Below are positions 7,323 to 15,032 of a stretch of DNA of 20,247 nucleotides, one piece after another. Each line of letters starts with the position of its first letter. Position 1 is the first letter of the stretch. Below the pieces are notes generated by a model. The model did not search any database. It was not told where the DNA came from and was given only the letters and a program-made list of their open reading frames with translations. Position numbers and translations under genes: made by a program. Source of the DNA: DATJSJ01 sp035504175 (lineage in GTDB: Bacteria > Pseudomonadota > Alphaproteobacteria > Acetobacterales > Acetobacteraceae); the NCBI GenBank assembly GCA_035504175.1, contig DATJSJ010000111.1, positions 1 to 20,247 on the forward strand. Direction: 5' to 3'.

Positions 7323-7354
7323 CGTCGATCCATGCCATTCCGCGCGGATCGACG
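7323..7354 (-). terminator. Hairpin downstream of the ABC operon
   Basis: CGTCGATCC (7323-7331) and GGATCGACG (7346-7354) form a perfect 9-bp stem with a 14-nt loop, 30 bp beyond the ATPase stop at 7384. There is no T tract, so it is either a Rho-assisted or 3'-end-stabilising hairpin, or an operator for the FAD oxidase gene downstream. Confidence 0.4.
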
Positions 7355-7367
7355 GCAGGCGGAGGCT

Positions 7368-7383
7368 CGGGCGATCGCGCCCG
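7368..7383 (-). terminator. GC hairpin directly after the ABC ATPase stop
   Basis: CGGGCG (7368-7373) and CGCCCG (7378-7383) pair around the tetraloop ATCG. The stem touches the stop codon of the ATPase gene. It lacks a T tract and is offered as a transcript-end hairpin only. Confidence 0.35.
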
Positions 7384-8162
<779 letters not shown>

Positions 8163-8166
<4 letters not shown>

Positions 8167-9161
8167 TTCGCCCCGATGCGGCGCAGCCGCGTGATGTGGA
8201 TGTTGAACAGCATCGCCGCCAGGATCGCCGCGCCCAGGATGATGTTGAACAGGAAGGCGTTGATGCCGATCAGCGTGAAGCCGTCGGACAGCACGCCGAG
8301 CACCAGGGCGCCGATCAGCCCGCCGATGATCGTGCCCGACCCGCCGGCGAGCGAGGTGCCGCCGATCACGCCCGCGGCGACAGCGAGGAACATGATCTGA
8401 TTGCCGCCGGCCAGCGGATCGAACGAGGAGATGCGGAAACCCTCGAGAATGCCGGTCAGGCCGGCGAACACGCCGGTGATGATGAAGTTGCCGATTTTCA
8501 GCCGGTTGACGTTGATGCCGGCTTCGCTGGCGCCGATCGGATTGGCGCCGGCGGCGACCGTGTGCAGGCCCCATCGCGTGTGGCGCAGCACGATGTGCAT
8601 CACGGCCGTGATGCCGATCGCCCACAGGATCTCGCTGTAACCCCAGGCGCCCATGATGTTCGCGAACAACGGCGTATCCGGCGGTGTCACCGGCGTGCCG
8701 CGCGAGATGGTGAGCGTGATGCCGTTGAGCAGGAACAGCGTGCCGAGCGTGGTGACGAAGGAGGGTATCGACAGCCAGACGGTGACCGCGCCGTTGATGA
8801 AGCCGACCGCGCCGGCGGCGAGCAGGGCGACGATCGTCGCCGGCAGCACCGGCACGCCGGCGGCGTAGACGTAGTGCAGGATGAACGGCGCGAAGGCGAA
8901 CACCATGCCGGCGGAGAGGTCGATCTCGCCGCCGATCATCAGCATGATCTCGCCGCAGGCGATGATCGCCGCCGGGGCGACGAACTGCGACAGGTTCTGC
9001 AGACTGGGGCCGGTCAGCAGGAAGTCGCGATTGGCGTATTCGAAATACGCGATCAGGACGATCGCGACGATGAGGATGCTGGACTCGCGGATCCGGAAGA
9101 TCCGCTCCATAAGCCCGGGCCGGCTGAACGCCGGCCCGGGTGCAGTTCCGGAGTGGCTCAT
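8163..9161 (-). CDS. Sugar ABC transporter permease (RbsC/FrcB, BPD_transp_2)
   Basis: The 332-residue integral membrane protein has about eight to ten hydrophobic helices, the first near residues 28-42 (SSILIVAIVLIAYFE). The signature GGEIDLSAGMVFAF (about 77-90) and the loop AAGANPIGASEAGINVNRLK (about 217-236), which contacts the ATPase, identify the ribose/fructose-type permease family. A homodimer would form the channel in the inner membrane. It begins 16 bp after the binding-protein gene and ends in an ATGA overlap with the ATPase gene, so the three form one operon. The start ATG (cat 9159-9161) has only a weak ribosome binding site, consistent with translation following from the gene upstream. 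Confidence 0.93.
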
Positions 9162-9177
9162 CAGATCCGGTGCAGGC

Positions 9178-10263
9178 CTAGATCGGGCCCGACCGCGGCA
9201 CGATCTGCGGCGTGCTGGACGATCCCTCGTAGCGCGTCTTGGTGTTCAGGTAGGGATCGACCGTCGCCTTGGTGACGAAGAGCAGGCCGGTGTTGCAATC
9301 CGCCGGGCCGACCAGCCCGCCGGAGGCGAGGTAGGTGAACATCTCCATCACGGTGTAGGAGCCCTGCAGATAGGGCTGCTGGTCGATGGTGAAATCGAGC
9401 GAGCCCGCCTTGATGAGCTGCAAGGTGCGCGGCAGCAGGTCGAAGCCGCCGGCATGCACACCCTTCGAGGTGAGGTTGTACTCGTGCATCGTCTCGGCGA
9501 CGCCCTGCGTGCTGCCAGCATCGACCGCGAACATGCCCTTGACGTTCTGGTGGCCGAGATAGAAGGCCTTGATCTTCGAGAGTTCCTCGTTGACCGTCGG
9601 GCCGGTCGCGATCACCTGCACCTCGATCTTCTTGCCCGATTTCTTGATCGCGTCGCTGGCGCCGTCGGCGCGCGGCTGGATGTTGAGCTGGCCCGGCGTC
9701 GCGATGAAGATCGCGACCAGGCCGGAATCGATCATGCTGACGATCCGCTCGCCCATCTGGTAGCCGGACTGGTACAGATCCTGTCCGATATAGGCGAGGC
9801 GCTTGTTCTTGCTGCCCTTCGGCGCGTCGGCGTTGTACGAGAAGACCGGGATGCCGGCCTGCAGCGCGCGATCCGTCGGCGCGTCGAAGGCGTGCGGATC
9901 GACGATCGGCACCGCGATCGCTGCCGCCTTGGCCGCGATCGCCGCGTTCATCGCGTTGACCATCTCGCCGACATCGGCATTGGCCGAGCCGGTCCATTGA
10001 TAGGTGCAGCCGAGCAGGGCGCAGGTGTCCTGAATGCCGTACTGCGTCGGCACGAAGAACGGATTGGTGGTCACGTGATTGACGAAAACCAGCTTCCATT
10101 CCGGATGCGACGGATACGGCGCGGAACCGGCGGCGAAGGCCGGGCGCAGCCCGGCCATGCCGGCGGCCGCGGCGATCGGCGCCAGCGATGCGCCCTGTAG
10201 CATCGCGCGTCGGGCGAACCTGTTGGGCGGCGGGTTGCTGAGGTCCTCGGGTTCCTTGGCCAT
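9178..10263 (-). CDS. Sugar ABC transporter substrate-binding protein (periplasmic, Tat signal)
   Basis: The 361-residue protein begins with a Tat-type signal: RFARRAMLQGASLAPIAAAA with the twin arginines at 18-19, and cleavage likely after AFA (residue 44). The mature part is a Peripla_BP_4/ribose-type binding protein: VFVNHVTTNPFFVPTQYG, NAAIAAKAAAIAVPIVDP, GIPVFSYNADAP and YIGQDLYQSGYQMGE are the usual segments of the two lobes. Tat export suggests that the protein folds in the cytoplasm before crossing, as in several alphaproteobacterial sugar systems. The ATG at 10263 is preceded by AGGGAGAG, a strong ribosome binding site, so the longer frame reaching 10455 is not used. It is the first gene of the importer operon. 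Ligand unknown; a pentose, polyol or sugar-like molecule is likely from the family. Confidence 0.92.
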   Translation of the reverse strand: MAKEPEDLSNPPPNRFARRAMLQGASLAPIAAAAGMAGLRPAFAAGSAPYPSHPEWKLVFVNHVTTNPFFVPTQYGIQDTCALLGCTYQWTGSANADVGEMVNAMNAAIAAKAAAIAVPIVDPHAFDAPTDRALQAGIPVFSYNADAPKGSKNKRLAYIGQDLYQSGYQMGERIVSMIDSGLVAIFIATPGQLNIQPRADGASDAIKKSGKKIEVQVIATGPTVNEELSKIKAFYLGHQNVKGMFAVDAGSTQGVAETMHEYNLTSKGVHAGGFDLLPRTLQLIKAGSLDFTIDQQPYLQGSYTVMEMFTYLASGGLVGPADCNTGLLFVTKATVDPYLNTKTRYEGSSSTPQIVPRSGPI

Positions 10264-10533
10264 CGTCTCTCCCTGCCGGCACCCCGGCGCCTGGTTGCGG
10301 TTGGCGGAAACCTCGCCGAGTTGCGGTGCCCACGCAAGGGGGGGTCCGGGATCGCTGCCTCGTGATCGGCGTTGAGACAACCGCGCGCCGGAGCGAAACA
10401 TCCCCTCGTACCCCGAGTTGCTGCAACGCGAAGGAGACCGGCTTTCGCTCACCACCCGGAACCGGCAGCGCCAATCAGCGGAGGGCGAGAATGGCTACTA
10501 GTACGCAAGCGGCAGGGCCGCGCCGGCAGGGCG
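10264..10533. promoter_or_regulatory. Divergent promoter region between the ABC importer and DUF72 genes
   Basis: This 270-bp spacer serves both directions. GTTGC occurs three times in the same orientation (10294, 10320, 10417). The third belongs to GTTGC-T-GCAAC (10417-10427), which extends to a near-perfect 17-nt palindrome (10414-10430), a likely operator. A G run lies around 10338-10346. I cannot assign -10/-35 boxes with confidence. Confidence 0.4.
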
Positions 10534-11415
10534 ATGGCGCGCCGCGGTAAGATCCGCGTCGGGGTCTCCGGCTGGACCTATTCGCCCTGGCGCGGCGCGT
10601 TCTTTCCGCGCGGCCTGCCGCAACGCGACGAACTCGCTTTTGCAGCGCGGCATTTCTCGTCGATCGAGATCAACGGCACGTTCTACCGGCTGCAGCGGCC
10701 GGAGAGTTTCGCCCGGTGGGCGCAGGCCGTCCCGCCCGGCTTCGTCTTCGCGGTCAAGGGGTCGCGCTACATCAGCCACATGCTGCGGGCGGGCGCGATC
10801 GACACCGCTCTCGCCAACTTCTTCGCATCCGGGCTGCTGCGACTCGGTCCGGCGCTCGGCCCGCTGCTCTGGCAATTCCCGGCGCGGTTCCATTTCGATC
10901 CGGCGCGGATGGAGCGTTTCCTCGCCCGGCTGCCGCGCGATACCGAGGCGGCGGCGCAACTGGCACGACATCATGACAGCCGCCTCGCGGGCCACGCCTG
11001 GACCGAGACCGATGCGCGCCGCCCGCTACGCCATGCGGTCGAGATCCGTCACGAAAGCTTCGCCGTCCCGGCCTTCATCGACCTGTTGCGCGCGCACGGC
11101 GTGGCACTGGTCTGCGCCGACACCGTGGACTGGCCGAGGCTGATGGATGTCACCGCTGATTTCATCTACTGCCGGCTGCACGGATCGCAGGAGCTGTATC
11201 GCAGCGGCTACGACCGGACGGCGCTGCGGGCCTGGGCGGATCGCGCGCGGCTCTGGGCCGCGGGACGGACGCCGGGCGACGGCCGCCTGGCCGGGCAGCG
11301 TCGGGCGCCGGTGCGGCGGCGCGACGTGTTCGTCTATTTCGACAACACCGACAAGATGCGGGCGCCCGGGGACGCGCAGGCGCTGATGCGGCGGCTTGCC
11401 GACGCGACGGGCTGA
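10534..11415 (+). CDS. DUF72 (YecE-like) protein
   Basis: The 293-residue protein belongs to DUF72, a TIM-barrel-like family of unknown biochemical role. Typical segments are RVGVSGWTYSPWRGAFFP (residues 8-25), HFSSIEINGTFYRLQ (about 40-54), FVFAVKGSRYISHM, a central LWQFPARFHFD, and the C-terminal FVYFDNTDKMRAPGDAQAL. The start ATG at 10534 follows GGCAGGG and gives the usual family N terminus; the frame is open further upstream but without family-like sequence. It is transcribed away from the sugar importer and followed after 80 bp by a dehydrogenase gene. No catalytic function can be given from sequence. Similar genes are scattered widely in bacteria without fixed neighbours. Confidence 0.9.
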   Translation: MARRGKIRVGVSGWTYSPWRGAFFPRGLPQRDELAFAARHFSSIEINGTFYRLQRPESFARWAQAVPPGFVFAVKGSRYISHMLRAGAIDTALANFFASGLLRLGPALGPLLWQFPARFHFDPARMERFLARLPRDTEAAAQLARHHDSRLAGHAWTETDARRPLRHAVEIRHESFAVPAFIDLLRAHGVALVCADTVDWPRLMDVTADFIYCRLHGSQELYRSGYDRTALRAWADRARLWAAGRTPGDGRLAGQRRAPVRRRDVFVYFDNTDKMRAPGDAQALMRRLADATG

Positions 11416-11495
11416 CGACACACCGCCCGCACCCTGGACGCCGCACGCACCGCGCCTATCCTGCCTGCCCGACAACCGACGGCACGGAACGAAGC

Positions 11496-12458
11496 ATGTC
11501 CGAAGCCCACCAGCACGACCGGATCGAGGTCGCCCTGCTCAGCCCGACGCCGGCCGGCCTGGTCGCTGCGCTGCAGCAGCACTTTGCGGTGCACGCGACG
11601 TTCGACGAGCCCGATCCGCTCGTAGCGGTGGCGGCGCTTGGCGGGCGCATCCGCGGCGCAGTGACCGGCGGGCTGGCCGGGCTCTCGCGGACGCAGATCG
11701 CGGCGCTGCCGCGGCTCGAGATCTGCGCCATCAACGGCGTCGGGCTGGAGACGACCGATCTCGCCGCCTGCCGCGAGCGCGGCATCACCGTCACCACCGC
11801 GCCGGTGCTGTTCGATGACGTCGCCGATCTCGCGCTCGCCCTGGCGCTCGCCGCCTGCCGTCGGATCGCCGCCGGCGACCGTTTCGTGCGAAGCGGCGCG
11901 TGGGAGCAGGAGCGCATGCCGCTCGGCCGCCGGCTGTCCGGCCGCCGCGCCGGTATCATCGGCCTCGGCCGTATCGGCACCGAGGTCGCGCGGCGGCTCG
12001 AGGGCTTCAAGGCGGAGATCGGCTACACCGACCCGGCGCCCCGCACCGTGTCGTACCGCGCCTTTCCGGACGGCGTCGCCCTGGCCCGCTGGGCCGACCT
12101 CCTGTTCCTCTGCGCCGCCGGCGGTCCGAAGGGGGCGGCGGCGCCGATCGTCGACGCGGCGGTGCTCGAGGCGCTCGGCCCGGACGGCGTGTTCGTCAAC
12201 ATCGCCCGCGGCTGGCTGGTGGACGAGCCGGCGCTGGTCGCTTCCCTGCGCGACCGGCGGCTGGGTGCCGCGGGGCTCGACGTGTTCGCCGACGAGCCGC
12301 ACGTGCCGGCGCCGCTGCTCGCGCTGGACAATGTCGTGCTGACGCCGCATGTCGCGAGCGCCACCGAGGAGACGCAGCGTGCCATGACTGAATGCGTGGT
12401 CGGCAATTTGCGCTCCTGGTTCGCCGGACGCGGAGCGCTGACGCCCGTCTCGGCATGA
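11496..12458 (+). CDS. D-2-hydroxyacid dehydrogenase (glyoxylate/hydroxypyruvate reductase-like)
   Basis: The 320-residue NAD(P)-dependent enzyme has the GLGRIG dinucleotide motif at 156-161. The catalytic triad of the family is present: R238 (NIARGWLVDE), E267 (DVFADEPHVP) and H285 (LTPHVASAT). The N-terminal catalytic domain includes the INGVGLETTDLAACRERGI segment (80-97). It interconverts 2-oxoacids and D-2-hydroxyacids; the subgroup often reduces glyoxylate or hydroxypyruvate. After the Rossmann motif the cofactor-specificity position reads YTDPAPRT, with an acidic D179 that favours NADH, though this is only indicative. The ribosome binding site before ATG 11496 is weak. Its stop overlaps a possible ATG of the next gene. 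It could reduce two- or three-carbon products of the catabolic genes nearby. Confidence 0.92.
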   Translation: MSEAHQHDRIEVALLSPTPAGLVAALQQHFAVHATFDEPDPLVAVAALGGRIRGAVTGGLAGLSRTQIAALPRLEICAINGVGLETTDLAACRERGITVTTAPVLFDDVADLALALALAACRRIAAGDRFVRSGAWEQERMPLGRRLSGRRAGIIGLGRIGTEVARRLEGFKAEIGYTDPAPRTVSYRAFPDGVALARWADLLFLCAAGGPKGAAAPIVDAAVLEALGPDGVFVNIARGWLVDEPALVASLRDRRLGAAGLDVFADEPHVPAPLLALDNVVLTPHVASATEETQRAMTECVVGNLRSWFAGRGALTPVSA

Positions 12459-12490
12459 GGGACGCCGCCGCGACCGGCGGCCTGGCAGCA

Positions 12491-12497
12491 AGGGAGG
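12491..12497 (+). promoter_or_regulatory. Strong ribosome binding site deciding the NTF2-like start
   Basis: AGGGAGG lies 5 nt before GTG 12503. This favours the GTG over the upstream ATG 12455, which only forms an ATGA overlap with the dehydrogenase stop. Confidence 0.65.
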
Positions 12498-12502
12498 ATG
12501 GT

Positions 12503-13051
12503 GTGGCCGATCGTGACCTGGTGGCGCTGTGGGAGGCGCATTGCCGCTACGAGTTCGAGACCCGCGACGTCGACGCCACCATTGCGACGATGGTCGACGA
12601 GCCCTACGTCAACCACGTCCCGACCATGACCGGCGGCGTCGGCCACGACGCGCTGAAACGCTTCTACAAATACCATTTCATCGGCGCCAACCCGCCGGAT
12701 TTCCGGCTGACGCCGATCAGCCGCACGGTCGGCGCCGATCGCCTAGTCGACGAGTTCATCATGCAGTTCACGCACACCACCGAAATCGACTGGCTGCTGC
12801 CGGGCATCGCGCCCACCGGCCGCGTCGTCGCGGTGCCGGCGGTCGCGATCGTCCAGTTCCAGGGCGACAAGCTGGTGCACGAGCACATCTACTGGGACCA
12901 GGCCTCGGTGCTGGTGCAGATCGGCAAGCTCGACCCGCAAGGCCTGCCGGTCGCCGGCGCCGAGACGGCGCGCAAGGTCGCGGACAAGACACAGCCGAGC
13001 AACGCGCTCATGCCACGCTGGGCGAGCAGCGAGGGCAAGCCGATCGGGTAG
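12503..13051 (+). CDS. NTF2/SnoaL-like fold protein
   Basis: The 182-residue protein has an alpha+beta-barrel NTF2-like fold: a helical start (LVALWEAHCRYEFETRDVDATIATM), then VDEPYVNHVPTMTGGVGHDALKRFYKYHF and a beta-rich half ending in VAIVQFQGDKLVHEHIYWDQASVLVQIG. Such proteins are used as cyclases, isomerases or small-molecule binding partners. This subgroup (long DALKRFYKYHFIGANPP segment) also occurs fused to or beside dienelactone-hydrolase-type enzymes. I cannot name its substrate. The GTG at 12503 has the best ribosome binding site; an ATG at 12455 would add 16 residues (MRDAAATGG...) and overlap the dehydrogenase stop. Its stop codon shares its last base with the outermost arm of the palindrome that follows. 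Confidence 0.82.
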   Translation: MADRDLVALWEAHCRYEFETRDVDATIATMVDEPYVNHVPTMTGGVGHDALKRFYKYHFIGANPPDFRLTPISRTVGADRLVDEFIMQFTHTTEIDWLLPGIAPTGRVVAVPAVAIVQFQGDKLVHEHIYWDQASVLVQIGKLDPQGLPVAGAETARKVADKTQPSNALMPRWASSEGKPIG

Positions 13052-13185
13052 TGCCAGTCTTTGGTGAAAGCCGGGACATAGCAATACGTTGAGCATCCGA
13101 TTCACGCCGCGAAGCGCGGTCGCGAGGCGACTCACGCTTCGCGGCGACCGGATACCAGGTGTTTGGTCCCGGCATTGGGTGGCAC
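13051..13185. repeat. Nested imperfect palindrome between convergent genes
   Basis: Four pairs of perfect arms are nested: GTGCCA/TGGCAC (13051-13056, 13180-13185), GCCGGGAC/GTCCCGGC (13070-13077, 13166-13173), ATCCG/CGGAT (13096-13100, 13149-13153) and CGCCGCGAAGCG/CGCTTCGCGGCG (13105-13116, 13135-13146). It could be a two-way transcription stop, an mRNA-end structure or a miniature inverted-repeat element. There is no T tract. Confidence 0.7.
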
Positions 13186-13205
13186 CGCCTGACGGAAGGC
13201 CGTGA

Positions 13206-14168
13206 TCACGCGCGTTGCACCGCCTGCATCAGCCCGCGCAGGTAGCCGATCGCGAAAATATGGCCCTGCATTGCGTAGCCGTCATTCACCGCGGCGGCGT
13301 CGGTGGCAAGCAGCGGCGCGTGATCGCTGCGCACCAGGCCCTCGTAGCCGCAGCGCCGCAGCGCCTGGAACACCGCGAACAGGTCGGTCTGCCCGTCATC
13401 GGCAAACGTCTCGATGAAGTCATCCGCCGTGCCGCGAATGTCGCGCACATGCACGAAGGCGATGCGGTCGGAGAACCGCGCCACCAGCGACGGGATGTCG
13501 ACGCCGCGCTCGGCGAAGCAGCCGACGCACAGCGTCATCGCGTTGCTCGGACTGGAGGAGAAGGCGAACAGGCGGGCGAAATCGTCCGGCGATCCCATGA
13601 TGCGCTGATAGCCGCAGAGCGGCCCGAAGGGTGGGTCGTCCGGATGCATCGCAAGCCGCACCCCGGCACGCTCGGCGACCGGCAGCACAGCCTCCAGGAA
13701 GCGTTCGAGCTGCGTCCACATCGCCGCGAGCGGCAGCGGCGGCGCGTGGCCGGCAAAAGCATCGGGAGCGAGATCGTCGGCGCGAAACTGGCTGGTCAAG
13801 GCACCGCCGCGCGTCGGGATCTGCGTGCTGGTGCGCACGACCATCGCATCGTCGCCGAGCTGCGGCATAAAATTGTAGGCGACGACCTCGACGCCCATCT
13901 CGCCCAGCAGCGGCAGCGTGCGGTTCCAGGCCGCAAGCTGGTCCCGCCAGCCCTCGAGGCCGAGCACGATGCGATCGATCGCCGGCCCCGATTCGCTGAT
14001 CGTCCAGTCCAGGCCGGCATCCCGGTAGATTCGCTGGATCGCGCGCAGCCCCGCGCGATCGTCCGGCAGTCCATGCATGTCGTAGTGGACGGCGTGCGCG
14101 ATGCCGAGCTGGCGCAGCAGTGCCAGGTTCACCGGCGAGGGCGGTTGCGCCACCATCGTCAGCTTCAC
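13206..14168 (-). CDS. Mannonate dehydratase (UxuA)-like enzyme
   Basis: The 320-residue TIM-barrel enzyme resembles UxuA, which dehydrates D-mannonate to 2-keto-3-deoxygluconate. The metal ligands of that family can be matched: H175 (MHPDDPP), C214 (TLCVG), H240 (FVHVRDIRG) and D282 (VRSDHAP). It is shorter than E. coli UxuA (about 390 residues), and the lid region looks reduced, so a different sugar acid or related polyhydroxy acid is likely. The start is GTG 14168, which overlaps the stop of the iclR-type gene (GTGA, 14165-14168) and has GGAG about 10 nt upstream. It is the last gene of the mlrC-like > iclR > uxuA-like group and is convergent with the NTF2-like gene. Family good; substrate unknown. 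Confidence 0.85.
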   Translation of the reverse strand: MKLTMVAQPPSPVNLALLRQLGIAHAVHYDMHGLPDDRAGLRAIQRIYRDAGLDWTISESGPAIDRIVLGLEGWRDQLAAWNRTLPLLGEMGVEVVAYNFMPQLGDDAMVVRTSTQIPTRGGALTSQFRADDLAPDAFAGHAPPLPLAAMWTQLERFLEAVLPVAERAGVRLAMHPDDPPFGPLCGYQRIMGSPDDFARLFAFSSSPSNAMTLCVGCFAERGVDIPSLVARFSDRIAFVHVRDIRGTADDFIETFADDGQTDLFAVFQALRRCGYEGLVRSDHAPLLATDAAAVNDGYAMQGHIFAIGYLRGLMQAVQRA

Positions 14169-14971
14169 GCCCTGTCTCCACCGGCCCGCTGGCCAGCACT
14201 GCCGCGGCGTCGGGCCAGCCTGGCCTCGATCTCGCGCGCCGCCAGCATGACGCTTTCGCTCACCTCGAACTCGCGCGACCGCGTCACACGGTCGGTCCGC
14301 AGCGAGACGCTGATTGCCGCGACCGGCAGCCCGCGCCAGTCGCGCACCGGCACGCCGAAGCAGCTATAGCCCGCCTCGTTCTCGCCGCGATCGATGGCGT
14401 AGCCGCGTCGCCGCACCTCGCTGAGCTCGGCGAACAGCCGGCGCTTGTCGAGGATCGTGTGATCGGTCAGGCGAAGCAGTTCGGGGCGAAGATGTGCCGC
14501 CCGGATCTCCGGGATCTGAAATGCCAGGATCGCCTTGCCGAGCGCGGTGCAGTGGAAGTAGTCGCCGTCGCCCACCTGGGCGATGCCGCCGCAATCCTCC
14601 GGGCCGGAGAGAATGGCGAGATAATAGACCCGCCTCCCCTTCGGCACCCCGAGATTGACCGTCTCGCGCAGCGTGCCGTTCAGCGCGTGCATCACCGGTT
14701 CGGCGACCGCGCGGATCGTCCGGTCGCGCGCATCGTCGTTCTGCAGCGCGTGGATCGCCGGCCCGATCTCGTACGTGCCGCATTCCGTCACCTGCAGGTA
14801 GCCGAGGAACAGCAACGTCTGCACGTAGCGGTAGACGGTGGTCTTGTTGCGATCGCAACCGCGGCTGATCTCGCCCAGCGACACCGGCCGCGCGCTGGCC
14901 AGCACGAACTCGAGCGCGTCGAACGCGCCCACCACGGGGCCGACGATGTATCGTTCTCCATGTTGCGTCAT
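14165..14971 (-). CDS. IclR-family transcriptional regulator
   Basis: The 268-residue regulator has an N-terminal winged helix (about residues 10-70; ALEFVLASARPVSLGEISRGCDRNKTTVYRYVQTLLFLGYL) and the IclR effector domain (about 85-255). The effector domain includes FHCTALGKAILA and GYAIDRGENEAGYSCFGVPVRD, the loop that binds small organic acids. IclR proteins act as repressors or activators of catabolic genes. The ATG at 14971 is preceded by TGGAG with 8-nt spacing. It lies 61 bp after the mlrC-like gene and is coupled to the dehydratase gene by a GTGA overlap. Placing a regulator within the catabolic operon suggests it senses a pathway intermediate. The paired TTCG-N5-CGAA sites at 16658 and 18384 are its most likely targets, by proximity and shape. 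Confidence 0.93.
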   Translation of the reverse strand: MTQHGERYIVGPVVGAFDALEFVLASARPVSLGEISRGCDRNKTTVYRYVQTLLFLGYLQVTECGTYEIGPAIHALQNDDARDRTIRAVAEPVMHALNGTLRETVNLGVPKGRRVYYLAILSGPEDCGGIAQVGDGDYFHCTALGKAILAFQIPEIRAAHLRPELLRLTDHTILDKRRLFAELSEVRRRGYAIDRGENEAGYSCFGVPVRDWRGLPVAAISVSLRTDRVTRSREFEVSESVMLAAREIEARLARRRGSAGQRAGGDRA

Positions 14972-15032
14972 GGCGGCAACTCCAGATCGGCAGCGCGCGC
15001 CCTGTGCGATGGCGTGGTGCGCCGATACTCCC

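Noticed and set aside
10294..10327. Direct repeat GTTGCGGT (10294-10301 and 10320-10327) as a separate element
   Set aside because: Eight bases twice in GC-rich DNA is weak evidence. It is mentioned only as additional half-sites in the spacer.
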